Source of the DNA: Verrucomicrobiales bacterium
GTDB taxonomy: Bacteria > Verrucomicrobiota > Verrucomicrobiia > Verrucomicrobiales > DEV007
NCBI GenBank assembly: GCA_012960505.1
Contig: DUBC01000008.1
Coordinates: forward strand, 62,001-126,000
Direction of reading: 5' to 3'
Length of the DNA stretch: 64,000 bases
Shown here: positions 54,900-63,867 of the stretch, piece after piece
How the letters are laid out: every line of letters begins with the position of its first letter
Numbering within the stretch: the stretch's first letter is position 1
Notes under the pieces: model-generated
What the model saw: the letters and a program-made list of their open reading frames with translations, nothing else
Told to the model about the DNA's origin: nothing
Database searches by the model: none
Position numbers and translations under genes: made by a program

Positions 54900-55751
54900 A
54901 TGAAATCCGCATACAAAAAAGATCAGGAACTCTTATCTGAAATTAAAAACGCGGATCAATCACCTGAAAAATTTCATCTCTGGTGGCTTGGGCAAAGCGG
55001 TTTTCTCATCAAGTGGCGGCAGGATTACCTCTTATTAGATCCGTATTTATCAGATTCACTAACTGATAAATATTCACTAACTGATAAGCCTCACATACGA
55101 ATCACGGAACAAACAGTAAACCCAAAGGAACTTGATTTCGTTAACATTGTCACTTCATCTCATAATCACACTGACCACTTAGATGCTCCAACACTTCTCG
55201 CAATCAATGAATCTCGTCCGGGCCTTCGTTTAATTCTTCCCAAAGCCAACATTCAATTCGCCAATGAAAGATTAGGAATTGATTCCGGCATCGAATTAAT
55301 TGGAATAAAAGAAAACGAACCTATCAGCGTCGGCAACTTCACAATCGATGGAATTGCAGCAGCCCATAATGAAGTTGAAAGAGACGAAGAAGGATCTCTA
55401 ATTTATATGGGATTCATCATTCACTTTGGTGAGTGGACTATATATCACTCCGGCGACACTCTGTGGCATAATCAATTAACGGCTTCATTAATAAATCAAT
55501 CAGTTGATGTGGCAATAGTCCCAATCAATGGTAACGACCCATCCAGACACGTAGCCGGCAATCTTAACGGAACTGAAGCCGCTGCACTTTCAAAAGCAAT
55601 TAATGCGAAAATTGCAATTCCTCATCATTTCGACATGTTTGAATTCAATACAGCCAGCCCAGATGAGTTCACAGAAGCATGCGAAAGGTTAAATCAACCT
55701 TTCTGTGTTCTGCAAAATGGTCAAGGATGGTGCTCATCCGCACTCGGATGA
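54900..55751 (+). CDS. MBL-fold metallo-hydrolase (UlaG-like)
   Basis: A 283-residue protein of the metallo-beta-lactamase fold. The signature SSHNHTDHLD (His88, His90, Asp92, His93) binds two metals, and further ligands lie in AAAHNE, IYHSGDTLWH and AIPHHFDMF. Order and spacing match the UlaG (L-ascorbate-6-phosphate lactonase) group, which includes many uncharacterised hydrolases of lactones and phosphodiesters. The hydrophobic N-terminal part HLWWLGQSGFLI is typical of that group. It follows the MetE-like gene by six bases, which suggests joint function; what that is, I cannot tell. No ascorbate-utilisation genes are nearby. Confidence 0.84.
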   Translation: MKSAYKKDQELLSEIKNADQSPEKFHLWWLGQSGFLIKWRQDYLLLDPYLSDSLTDKYSLTDKPHIRITEQTVNPKELDFVNIVTSSHNHTDHLDAPTLLAINESRPGLRLILPKANIQFANERLGIDSGIELIGIKENEPISVGNFTIDGIAAAHNEVERDEEGSLIYMGFIIHFGEWTIYHSGDTLWHNQLTASLINQSVDVAIVPINGNDPSRHVAGNLNGTEAAALSKAINAKIAIPHHFDMFEFNTASPDEFTEACERLNQPFCVLQNGQGWCSSALG

Positions 55752-55900
55752 AATTCATCCAAAAAGAAATGTTCCTAATCTATTAAAAATAGAAATTTAT
55801 TCACTAAATTTTAACATTCTTGGATCATTAACAATCAAATTAGGTGGAATTATTTGCTAAAAATCATCGTATTTTACCATTTTTACAGCAAATCCTTTGT

Positions 55901-55922
55901 TTGCGAATGAACAAATTCGCAA
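55901..55922. repeat. Perfect inverted repeat ahead of secDF
   Basis: TTGCGAAT and ATTCGCAA are perfect eight-base arms with a six-base GAACAA spacer, lying about 150 bases after the MBL gene and 98 bases before secDF. No T-run follows on either strand. It may be an operator for secDF or a terminator stem for the upstream operon. The remaining 269-base gap holds nothing else recognisable. Confidence 0.4.
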
Positions 55923-56020
55923 CTAATACTCAGGTTCTCAGAGTAAGGTTGTTTTTCTATTAAAAACCTGTAAATTTCCCGCCCCTGTTTCCGAGCAGGT
56001 ATACATATATCATCACCCCA

Positions 56021-58402
56021 ATGTCACCAATTGTCGCTTTCCTAATCGCACTGTCCTTATTTGCACTTTTTATTTGGTACTTCGGGACTGACTCTAACTT
56101 CCGTCAAAGGATCATCGGAACAATCCTTGCCTTAGGGTTAGCAGGCTTCTGCGCATATTCTTTATTCCCGCCCGAAGAAAAAATTAACCGTGGAATGGAC
56201 CTTGCAGGAGGAGTTCGCTTCACTCTACAGCTTAACAAAAGAGCAGAAGCAAAAGATCCTATCAGTAAGAAGGATCAGGAAGAAGCTCTAAACGTTTTAA
56301 AAAAGAGACTGGCAGGATCAGTAAGTAATGTCGACGTTGTCCCGGAAGGCAAAGATCGTCTGGTTGTTGATATTCCTCATCGTGATGGAGATGCCAATCA
56401 AAACATTGATGAAGACAAAATTAAACAGATCCGTGCTCAACTGCAAAAATCCGCCATACTTGAACTGTACCTTACGCATGAACAGAACAATCCAGTAACA
56501 ATTGGTAAAATCGAAAGGGGAGAAGATGTTGTCCCTTTTTCTAAAATAGCAGAATATGCTCAACCAGAAGAAGAAAGCGGTGAAGAACCAAGAAAACTTT
56601 TACTTAAGGAGGAGATCTTAATCAAAGGAGAAGATGTTACCGATGCCAACGCCTTTAACGAAAATGGACGTTGGAAAATTAACATCACGTTCAAGGGAGA
56701 GGGCAAAGATAACCTTTCGAAAGTCAGTATGAAATATGCTGGTGATAACGTTACCCAAATGGCAATACTCCTTGACGGTGAAATTATTTCAGCTGCTGTG
56801 TTTAATGGACACATTCCCGGAGGGAATTGTCAAATATCCGGGGATTTCACTCAACAGGAAGCAACCACCTTAGCTGTATCCATGCGTAATCCACTAGGAG
56901 TAAAACCAGAAATACTTTACGAGGAATCCTTTCCCCCGACTCTAGCTAATGAAGCCATTAATCAAGGAATTCGAGCAGGCATATGGGGACTCGGATTGAC
57001 TGCATTTTTCATGGCAATTTTCTATCGATTTGCAGGACTAATCGCTCTGATTGGCCTGAGCATGAATATCATTCTTCTCTTTGGTATCCTTGCAATTTTT
57101 CAGGCTGATTTTACCCTTGCTGGAATTGCGGGAGTGATCCTTACAATCGGTATTGCTATAGATGCAAACGTATTGATCTATGAAAGGCTAAGGGAAGAAA
57201 TGGCAGCAGGAAAGACAGTGGGAACTGCAATTCAAACTGCTTACGAAAAAGCTTTCTCAGCAATTTTTGATGCTCAGATTACTACACTTATTACGGCCCT
57301 AGTTCTTTTATGGTTAGCAGAGGGCGCTATCCAAGGATTTGCAGTGACTCTGACCATCGGAATCATCGTGTCACTCTTCTCAGCTCTTCTAGTAACCCGA
57401 GTATGCTTTAATTGGCTCAGTGCGGCAAGAAAACTAAATAAACCTCTTAAATTCACTCCTGTATTATCCAATAAAAAAATTAATTTCCTTGGGCTAACAA
57501 AGTTTAGCCGTTTTATTTCCGTTGCTCTTATCGTTGTCACAATATTAACCATTGGAATAAAAAAAGAAGAATCTCTTGGCATTGAATTTGTCGGTGGAGA
57601 CCAACTAAGATTCAATGCATCAGAAAGCGCAGACAAGGAGTCCATCAGTAAAGCGATAACAGAAACACTCAATGAAACTAAGACACCTCAGATTCAGAAA
57701 CTAACCCCGATCGGTGGTGACAGCACAATTTACTCCGTTCGCGTTGAACCAGGTTCCGGTGAAAAAGTGAAACAAGCCATTACAATAGCAGGTCTTGCCG
57801 AGGGGCAAATTCAAAGCCAACAAATCGGTTCTGTTATTGCTGGCGAAATGGCAAAAAGGTCTCTCTACGCTCTCATTGCAGGACTTGGAGTTATTTTTAT
57901 TTATGTGACTTTCCGTTTTGAATTTTCATTCGCAATCGGCGCTATTGCTGCCCTGATTCATGACTTGTTTATTGTGATTGGGATTACCGTTCTTTGTGGA
58001 AAAGAACTAAACCTAATACTAGTTGGAGCCTTTCTGACTATTGCTGGTTATTCTATTAATGATACGATAGTTGTTTTTGACCGTATAAGAGAAAATCTTC
58101 GCAGCCAGAGAGGTGACGTTAAAGACATCATGAATACCGCCATTAATGCCACGCTCTCGCGAACAATTCTTACCAGTTTGACCACCCTCATCACAGTCGT
58201 GTCTTTGTTATTGTTTGGTGGGCCAGCACTAAATGACTTTTCTTTTGCAATCATTATAGGAGTTATTGTAGGAACTTATTCCTCAATATTTGTCGCTTCT
58301 CCTATTGTTTATTGGTGGGCAAAGAAGAAAAAAGTTAATTTACGACGTGAAATTTTGGATGCCGATCAGGATGACATTAGTTCAGCAGCACCAACAAACT
58401 AG
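56021..58402 (+). CDS. secDF: Protein translocase subunit SecDF (fused SecD and SecF)
   Basis: SecD and SecF use the proton gradient to pull proteins through SecYEG. Here they are one 793-residue protein. The SecD part begins with a membrane helix (residues 1-15 and 28-50), GMDLAGGVRFTLQLN, a large periplasmic domain (about 60-300) and the membrane core with GIAIDANVLIYERLREEM. The SecF part starts around residue 485, with LGIEFVGGDQLRF and the core GYSINDTIVVFDRIRENL. Twelve membrane helices fit the hydrophobic profile. Fusion proteins of this kind are common in several phyla. The following gene is rpsU, 81 bases downstream. Confidence 0.96.
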   Translation: MSPIVAFLIALSLFALFIWYFGTDSNFRQRIIGTILALGLAGFCAYSLFPPEEKINRGMDLAGGVRFTLQLNKRAEAKDPISKKDQEEALNVLKKRLAGSVSNVDVVPEGKDRLVVDIPHRDGDANQNIDEDKIKQIRAQLQKSAILELYLTHEQNNPVTIGKIERGEDVVPFSKIAEYAQPEEESGEEPRKLLLKEEILIKGEDVTDANAFNENGRWKINITFKGEGKDNLSKVSMKYAGDNVTQMAILLDGEIISAAVFNGHIPGGNCQISGDFTQQEATTLAVSMRNPLGVKPEILYEESFPPTLANEAINQGIRAGIWGLGLTAFFMAIFYRFAGLIALIGLSMNIILLFGILAIFQADFTLAGIAGVILTIGIAIDANVLIYERLREEMAAGKTVGTAIQTAYEKAFSAIFDAQITTLITALVLLWLAEGAIQGFAVTLTIGIIVSLFSALLVTRVCFNWLSAARKLNKPLKFTPVLSNKKINFLGLTKFSRFISVALIVVTILTIGIKKEESLGIEFVGGDQLRFNASESADKESISKAITETLNETKTPQIQKLTPIGGDSTIYSVRVEPGSGEKVKQAITIAGLAEGQIQSQQIGSVIAGEMAKRSLYALIAGLGVIFIYVTFRFEFSFAIGAIAALIHDLFIVIGITVLCGKELNLILVGAFLTIAGYSINDTIVVFDRIRENLRSQRGDVKDIMNTAINATLSRTILTSLTTLITVVSLLLFGGPALNDFSFAIIIGVIVGTYSSIFVASPIVYWWAKKKKVNLRREILDADQDDISSAAPTN

Positions 58403-58483
58403 AACCTCGCTTGACTGATCGATACTTAACCGTTAAATTCAGCCCCCCTAAAATAGGACGATTTATTAATAAATAAAATACAT

Positions 58484-58777
58484 ATGCCAGAAGTAGAAGT
58501 TAACAAGGGTGAATCTGTGGACCGAGCTCTCAAACGTTTAAAGAATAAGCTTGAGGCTGAAGGAATCATGGATGAAATGCGCCGCCTCCGTGCCTTTGAA
58601 ACTCCATTTCAGCGATATCGGCGTAAACAACGTACAGCAGCAAAAAAATCGCGTATGCGGTTTAGAGCAAATCTTCAAGTATTCAAGCGCAGCAACACCA
58701 CTAAGGAAGAAGAAGTATCTCCTGAAGAGACAACTGCAGCGGTAAAAGAAACTGTCGAATCAGCAGCGACTGAATAG
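58484..58777 (+). CDS. rpsU: 30S ribosomal protein S21
   Basis: S21 is a small component of the 30S head/platform region involved in initiation. The first 65 residues have the family pattern: VNKGESVDRALKRLKNKLEAEGIMDEMRRL, then FETPFQRYRRKQRTAAKKSRMR. The protein has 97 residues; about 30 C-terminal ones (KRSNTTKEEEVSPEETTAAV) form an acidic Thr/Glu-rich tail beyond the usual length of about 70. It appears as a single-gene unit between secDF and a convergent heme operon. Confidence 0.94.
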   Translation: MPEVEVNKGESVDRALKRLKNKLEAEGIMDEMRRLRAFETPFQRYRRKQRTAAKKSRMRFRANLQVFKRSNTTKEEEVSPEETTAAVKETVESAATE

Positions 58778-58780
58778 GAA

Positions 58781-58797
58781 TCCCATTTGCATTGGGA
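58781..58797. terminator. Short hairpin between rpsU and the heme operon
   Basis: TCCCA and TGGGA pair around a seven-base loop just after the rpsU stop codon, followed by AATTTC. The T-tract is weak. Its position between converging genes suggests a terminator. Confidence 0.4.
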
Positions 58798-58845
58798 AAT
58801 TTCACCTGTCCCTCAATTAGGATTAGGCTAACTTGTGGGGATAAT

Positions 58846-60381
58846 TTATTCTTCTGCAAGCTCTACAAAGTAATCCTCTATCGCTGAAACAAGTCCAGGA
58901 ATATTCGATTCCTTAGCTTCTATATCAACCTGCAGCCCGGCAGATTGCAAGGTCTCTGAAGTGATTGGTCCGATACTAGCAATTATTAAATGCTCTGGAA
59001 TTGGTAAATCCATATCCAAAAAACTTTCTACAGTACTTGAACTGGTAAAAGTGATAAGGTCAGTGTTCCCAGCCCGAAACCTTTCAACCGCACCGGTCGG
59101 GTCTTCTGACTCAGATACAGTCTGATAAGCGATCGCTTCGTCAACAATTGCATCAGCCTCAGTCAACCCATCAGAAATTACATCTCTTGCACTAGAAGGA
59201 CGAACCAGCAAAATCGTTTCATTCTCAACACTTCCATCCATCAGTTTTTTTAGTAAACTCTCAGCAACATATTCGTCTGGTATTAGATCTACTGAAAGAT
59301 GATAATGCTGAACTCTTTTTTGAGTACCTGGGCCTATCACTGCTATCTTCGCTCCTCCTATGGATCGAGCATCTTTGTAGAGTTTAAAAAACATATCAAA
59401 GAAAGCATCCACTCCGTTCGGGCTAGTGAATATGATCCAAGAATATTTGTGAGCATCCTGTACTAATTGTGCAAATTCTTTGATGTTTTCAGGTGGCTCG
59501 ATTCTAATTGTAGGCATTTCATCAACATCAGCTCCTAAACATCTCAACCGAGCACTAAGCTCTCCTGCCTGACTGCGCGTTCTGGTAACAACAATTTGTT
59601 TTCCAAACAAAGGACGGTTCTCAAACCAATTTAATGTTTCTCTTAACTTCACCACTTGCCCAAAAACGGCCACAGCGGGAGCCTTGAATCCCACTTTTTC
59701 TGATCTGCTCGAAATATCACCCAATTCGCCAACTAAAGTTTGCTGGCGACCAGTCGTTGCCCATCGAATTAAAGCTACAGGAGTATCTGGTGCAGCTCCT
59801 CCAGCTATCATCATCTGAGTAACTCTTGCTAGTTGTCCTACGCCCATCAACATGACCTTTGTCCCATCCGAATCCCCAATTTTGGAGTAATCTACAGCAG
59901 CATCTTCTTTCGTCGGATCCTCGTGACCTGTAAAAATAGTTAGCTGAGAACAATGGTCCCGATGCGTCACAGGAATACCTGCGTAAGCTGGACCTGCTAC
60001 TGCAGAACTGATACCAGGAACAATTTCAAAGGGTACTCCAGACTCATGTAATTCCTGAGCCTCTTCACCTCCCCTACCAAATACGAATGGATCACCGCCC
60101 TTTAACCTCACCACAGTTTTACCTTCCAATGACAATTTAACAAGTAAATCGTTTAATTGATCCTGAGGAATAGCATGATCAGCAGCCTTTTTTCCTGCAT
60201 AAATCTTTTCCGAGTTTGCCGGAGCATGATTAAGTATATCAACATTGCATAGGTAGTCATAGACAACGACATCAGCCATTTCAAGGCACTGTTTTGCACG
60301 CAATGTAAGAAGCCCTGGATCTCCAGGACCGGCTCCCACTAGATAGCAAACTCCTTTCTGTTTATTTTCAGAATCACTCAT
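58846..60381 (-). CDS. cobA-hemD: Uroporphyrinogen-III C-methyltransferase / uroporphyrinogen-III synthase fusion
   Basis: A 511-residue fusion. The N-terminal domain (about 1-250) is a SAM-dependent uroporphyrinogen-III methyltransferase (SUMT): GAGPGDPGLLTLRAKQCLEM, RLKGGDPFVFGRGGEE, VPGISSA and GIPVTHRD. It directs the intermediate toward siroheme or cobalamin. The C-terminal domain (about 260-511) is uroporphyrinogen-III synthase (HemD), which is poorly conserved but recognisable from KQIVVTRTRSQAGEL and ITFTSSSTVESFL. Such fusions join heme and siroheme/B12 branches. ATG 60381 overlaps hemC by eight bases; ATG 60396 would add five residues. Last gene of the ccsA-hemA-hemC operon. Confidence 0.94.
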   Translation of the reverse strand: MSDSENKQKGVCYLVGAGPGDPGLLTLRAKQCLEMADVVVYDYLCNVDILNHAPANSEKIYAGKKAADHAIPQDQLNDLLVKLSLEGKTVVRLKGGDPFVFGRGGEEAQELHESGVPFEIVPGISSAVAGPAYAGIPVTHRDHCSQLTIFTGHEDPTKEDAAVDYSKIGDSDGTKVMLMGVGQLARVTQMMIAGGAAPDTPVALIRWATTGRQQTLVGELGDISSRSEKVGFKAPAVAVFGQVVKLRETLNWFENRPLFGKQIVVTRTRSQAGELSARLRCLGADVDEMPTIRIEPPENIKEFAQLVQDAHKYSWIIFTSPNGVDAFFDMFFKLYKDARSIGGAKIAVIGPGTQKRVQHYHLSVDLIPDEYVAESLLKKLMDGSVENETILLVRPSSARDVISDGLTEADAIVDEAIAYQTVSESEDPTGAVERFRAGNTDLITFTSSSTVESFLDMDLPIPEHLIIASIGPITSETLQSAGLQVDIEAKESNIPGLVSAIEDYFVELAEE

Positions 60382-61345
60382 GTTTAAACGCATCAATTCC
60401 CATTTGCTTCAACAAATCAAATGCAATTTTATTTAATTCGTTCCTTTCTCCTATCTTGGTTCCGGTTTTTGGGTCTGAGTCTAATTTTTCTTCATCAAAA
60501 ACTATAGCACTGATTTCCAACTCATTATCTGGCAACAAATGTGCACTGACTCCTACCGGAGTATCACAACCTGCTCCAAGAAGTCTAAGGAATTCTCTTT
60601 CTACACCAACGCAATCCTCTGTATCCACATCATTAATTAATTTAAGCGAATCAACTATCGGAGCATCAGTAAGTGTTTCAATTGCAATTGCACCTTGCCC
60701 GGCAGCGGGAATAAAATCAGTAACACTCAGAGGTAAGCACTCTAGAACTTTATTCTCAATAATAATTTGAGTTGACTCGGAATCATAAAATTCCAGTCGC
60801 TCAAGCCCAGCTCTAGCCAATATAGTCGCATGACCAGCTTTCCCATCAATTAACTTCCTTAGCCGAGTAGGCACATTACCTCGAATTTCTAAAATGACTA
60901 TATCTGGTCTTATCCATCCAAGAGTTCGAGCCCTGCGAACACTACTCGTTGCCACACAAGAATTTTCTTCAAGATCCTCTAAAGGACATGCATTGTCTCT
61001 AAAGATTAAAAGATCTTCAATAGGTGCACGTCGTAAAACTGATGCAATCTGAAAAGCAGGGCCGAGTTCCGAAGGTAAATCCTTTAAACTGTGAACAGCA
61101 GCATCAATTTCACCTTTTATTAACGCATCTTCTAATTCTTTAGTGAAAACTCCTTTCTCCACTATCGGCCGATGCCCCTTCGAAAAATCAGTTAGCTTTA
61201 AATCTTTATATCTATCCCCACTGGTTTGGATAATACGCTCTTCGATTTCTCCATCAAATCCTTTTGCTCTTAGTTCAGATGCAACGGATCGGGTTTGATA
61301 AAGGGCCAAGTCACTTCCCCTAGTACCAAGAACAATTTTATTCAT
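60374..61345 (-). CDS. hemC: Porphobilinogen deaminase (hydroxymethylbilane synthase)
   Basis: HemC polymerises four porphobilinogens into hydroxymethylbilane. The 323-residue protein has the typical motifs VLGTRGSDLALYQT, HSLKDLPSEL, ATSSVRRARTLGW, GNVPTRLRKL and ILARAGLERL. The dipyrromethane cofactor cysteine is in LGAGCDTPVGV. Length is normal. It overlaps hemA upstream by four bases (ATGA) and the fusion gene downstream by eight bases, so all three are translated in a coupled manner. Confidence 0.97.
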   Translation of the reverse strand: MNKIVLGTRGSDLALYQTRSVASELRAKGFDGEIEERIIQTSGDRYKDLKLTDFSKGHRPIVEKGVFTKELEDALIKGEIDAAVHSLKDLPSELGPAFQIASVLRRAPIEDLLIFRDNACPLEDLEENSCVATSSVRRARTLGWIRPDIVILEIRGNVPTRLRKLIDGKAGHATILARAGLERLEFYDSESTQIIIENKVLECLPLSVTDFIPAAGQGAIAIETLTDAPIVDSLKLINDVDTEDCVGVEREFLRLLGAGCDTPVGVSAHLLPDNELEISAIVFDEEKLDSDPKTGTKIGERNELNKIAFDLLKQMGIDAFKHE

Positions 61346-62418
61346 ACTGTGGGAAGAGGGTCATCCCCTTGGTCAGGATACTTTTTTGTGTTTCTAGAAC
61401 TTATATCTAGTTCCAATTTAGCAACCTCTGTTGATATTAGATCTTCACATATTATAATTTGTTCTTCGCGTCTTGCATGAGCTGATACCGTGATTCTTTG
61501 TAAAGCATCCATATCGTATAAGTAAACACCTGGAACTCTTGCAATCTCTTCATCAACGTCTCTTGGAACTGCTATATCTATAATAAATAATGGCCGACCA
61601 CGTCGCTTGCGAATTGCCGGCACGATCTGTTCTTTAGTTAAAAGTGTATGAGGGGAAGACGTTGCTGTAATAAGTATATCCGCTTCAAATAGTCGCGTTA
61701 ATCCTTCCTCAAATTCATAGGCTTTTCCGTTCATTTCTTCCGCAAGAGCAATGGCCTTGTCATGTGATCTGCTAGACACTACTAGTCCTTTTACTCCGCG
61801 ACCAGCGAGTGTTTTAGCAACCATTTCACCCATCTGTCCTGCTCCAAGAATCATCACATTGCAGTCTTTTAGGTTTCCAAATATCTTCTCTGCCAAATCG
61901 ACTCCAGCAGCGCCTACCGAGGTCGCTCCACGAGTAATCTTTGAATTAGTTCTTACATATTTGGCAATCTTAAAGACATTCTGAAAAAGTTTATTTAAAT
62001 AACGTGAAGTTTGTCCCGCCAAATGCGCTGCTGCATATGATTTTTTAACTTGTCCCAAAATTTCAGTTTCCCCCAAAATCATTGAATCAAGACCACTCGC
62101 GACTCGACACAAGTGCTTCATCATCTCAGATCCATGAAACTTATAAAAAGGTAAAGTTCTCATTTCCTCTTCCCCATATAAACAAGCAAAACATTCCTCG
62201 AGTTGAGAAAATTTATCTGAATTGGCTACGGTATATATTTCAATACGGTTGCATGTGGAAATAATCACTACCTCATAAAATCCTTCCTTTTCAGTAATTA
62301 AAGAGCATTTCTCTCCAAGCTTGGACTCTGGAATGGCCATTTGCTCGCGCACTGATACTGGAGCCGATTCATGATTAATGCCCACACAAAAGATTTCAGC
62401 TGAATTTATGTCTCCCAT
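61342..62418 (-). CDS. hemA: Glutamyl-tRNA reductase
   Basis: HemA reduces glutamyl-tRNA to glutamate-1-semialdehyde in the C5 route to heme. The 358-residue protein (ATG 62418) has GINHESAPVSVREQ and the catalytic cysteine in VIISTCNRIEIYT, GLDSMILGETEILGQVK, the NADPH-binding VMILGAGQMGEMVAKTLAGRGV and FIIDIAVPRDVDEEI. The C-terminal dimerisation domain is shorter than in E. coli HemA (418 residues): the final part ends soon after ALQRITVSAHARREEQI. The truncated dimerisation region is worth noting but such short forms exist in other phyla. Confidence 0.94.
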   Translation of the reverse strand: MGDINSAEIFCVGINHESAPVSVREQMAIPESKLGEKCSLITEKEGFYEVVIISTCNRIEIYTVANSDKFSQLEECFACLYGEEEMRTLPFYKFHGSEMMKHLCRVASGLDSMILGETEILGQVKKSYAAAHLAGQTSRYLNKLFQNVFKIAKYVRTNSKITRGATSVGAAGVDLAEKIFGNLKDCNVMILGAGQMGEMVAKTLAGRGVKGLVVSSRSHDKAIALAEEMNGKAYEFEEGLTRLFEADILITATSSPHTLLTKEQIVPAIRKRRGRPLFIIDIAVPRDVDEEIARVPGVYLYDMDALQRITVSAHARREEQIIICEDLISTEVAKLELDISSRNTKKYPDQGDDPLPTV

Positions 62419-62423
62419 CAATT

Positions 62424-63212
62424 CTAAGAAATAATCAACAAACTTAAAAATGAAATTAGAAAGGCAAATACAGCAAACTGAGCAAGTCTACGTGCAACAA
62501 TTCCGCGAAAGAACTCAACAAAACAAATTACTGCATAGAGAATCCATATCGCATACAAAGGCCACAAGGGGTGGCTACCTCCTTTCGGAGGAATTTTCTC
62601 TGCAGAAAAAATTCCAGCTGCTAACAATATGACTCCAAAAAACATAAGCCTGAAAACCGCTTTAGATAAATTATGCATTGGCGGTAAATGATAAAACAAT
62701 GTCTCCAATTTACCCGAACGCACATGATGTTCTTGGAGTAAAAACATCAAACCTGCTATACAAGCCATACCAAAGGATCCATACGAAATTAATGATATTC
62801 CGATGTGCAATTCCGTCCAAGTTTCGGCTCCACCAAGATCTGCCGCAGCTTTAATGGCTTGATCTTTATCAAATGGCACTAAAGCAGCTATGATACAGAT
62901 AATCAGAACTAAAGGAGAAGTGAAGACTCCCATTAATGAAAGCCTATAACTTGATCCAAAAAGAAGGTAAATAATGACCATAGACCAAGATACAAAAACA
63001 AGTATTTCTAATAAGTTTGTCACCGGGCAGCGCTCATGGACTTGACCACGCTCCGCCAAGAACATCGATTGAAAAACCATGCCTAAAAACATAGCTAAAA
63101 AATTCCACACAGATTTCTTATAATGCCCGTTACGCAAAGAGGTAATTGCATATAAAAATCCACCGCAGAAAAAAACCGCAGCACAAACTAAAAATAAACG
63201 ATCACGATCCAT
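62424..63212 (-). CDS. CcsA/HemX-type cytochrome c assembly membrane protein
   Basis: A 262-residue membrane protein with eight hydrophobic segments, a tryptophan-containing WTELHIGISLISYGSFGMA region and VHERCPVTNLLEILVFVSWS at residues about 57-76, characteristic of the CcsA/CcmC/HemX family of heme-handling proteins. In many genomes this gene is placed just before hemA, as here (five bases between). The protein may act in heme transfer for cytochrome c or in HemA stability (HemX). The WWD motif typical of full CcsA is not clear, so HemX-like is the safer label. Confidence 0.8.
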   Translation of the reverse strand: MDRDRLFLVCAAVFFCGGFLYAITSLRNGHYKKSVWNFLAMFLGMVFQSMFLAERGQVHERCPVTNLLEILVFVSWSMVIIYLLFGSSYRLSLMGVFTSPLVLIICIIAALVPFDKDQAIKAAADLGGAETWTELHIGISLISYGSFGMACIAGLMFLLQEHHVRSGKLETLFYHLPPMHNLSKAVFRLMFFGVILLAAGIFSAEKIPPKGGSHPLWPLYAIWILYAVICFVEFFRGIVARRLAQFAVFAFLISFLSLLIIS

Positions 63213-63334
63213 TTTTTGAGAGGCTGTATATTAATCCTTGCCCAACTGCTTTGCAAAAGAAGTAATTAACTTATATGTGATTTCATCTAGATATTTCAAC
63301 CTCTTAAATTTTGTGCTATGACTCCTATATCTTA

Positions 63335-63865
63335 ATGAAAAATATTGAAATAAATAGGCTAGAAAAAGCAATACGTGATGTCCCTGATTTTCCGAAGCCC
63401 GGAATTCTATTTAAGGACATAACACCCGTTCTAGCGGATGCTGAACTTTTTTCAATGAGTATCCATGCAATGGCATCTGCTACAAAAGGTGCGAAAATTG
63501 ATAAAGTTGTTGGAATAGACGCTAGAGGATTTATTTTTGGGGCCGCCATAGCTAATTTACTCGAGGTTGGATTCGTTCCGGTTCGGAAAGCAGGCAAGTT
63601 ACCTTGGATGACAGAATCTGAATCCTATTCATTAGAATATGGTGAATCAGTAGTAGAAATACATAAGGATGCTATTTCACCTGGAGAAAAGGTCATCATC
63701 GTAGATGACCTTCTAGCCACAGGAGGAACCGCAGAAGCAACCTTGAAACTCGTTAAAAAATTAGGAGCTAACGTACATTCAGCATGCTTCTTTATTGAAC
63801 TCGAGTTTCTAAATGGCAAAGAAAAATTAGGGGGAACTGAAATTAAATCATTACTAGTCTACTAA
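63335..63865 (+). CDS. apt: Adenine phosphoribosyltransferase
   Basis: Apt converts adenine and PRPP to AMP in purine salvage. The 176-residue protein (ATG 63335; TTG 63311 would add eight residues) has VPDFPKPGILFKDITPVL at the N-terminus, VVGIDARGFIFGAAIANLL and the PRPP-binding motif VIIVDDLLATGGTAEATLKL. Length and motifs are those of the family. It converges with the truncated gene at the right edge with two bases between stop codons. It may recycle adenine formed by the mtnP product. Confidence 0.96.
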   Translation: MKNIEINRLEKAIRDVPDFPKPGILFKDITPVLADAELFSMSIHAMASATKGAKIDKVVGIDARGFIFGAAIANLLEVGFVPVRKAGKLPWMTESESYSLEYGESVVEIHKDAISPGEKVIIVDDLLATGGTAEATLKLVKKLGANVHSACFFIELEFLNGKEKLGGTEIKSLLVY

Positions 63866-63867
63866 AA

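Noticed and set aside
54900-55751. Annotation as L-ascorbate-6-phosphate lactonase
   Set aside because: The fold matches UlaG but no ascorbate uptake or catabolism genes are near, so only a family-level call is justified.
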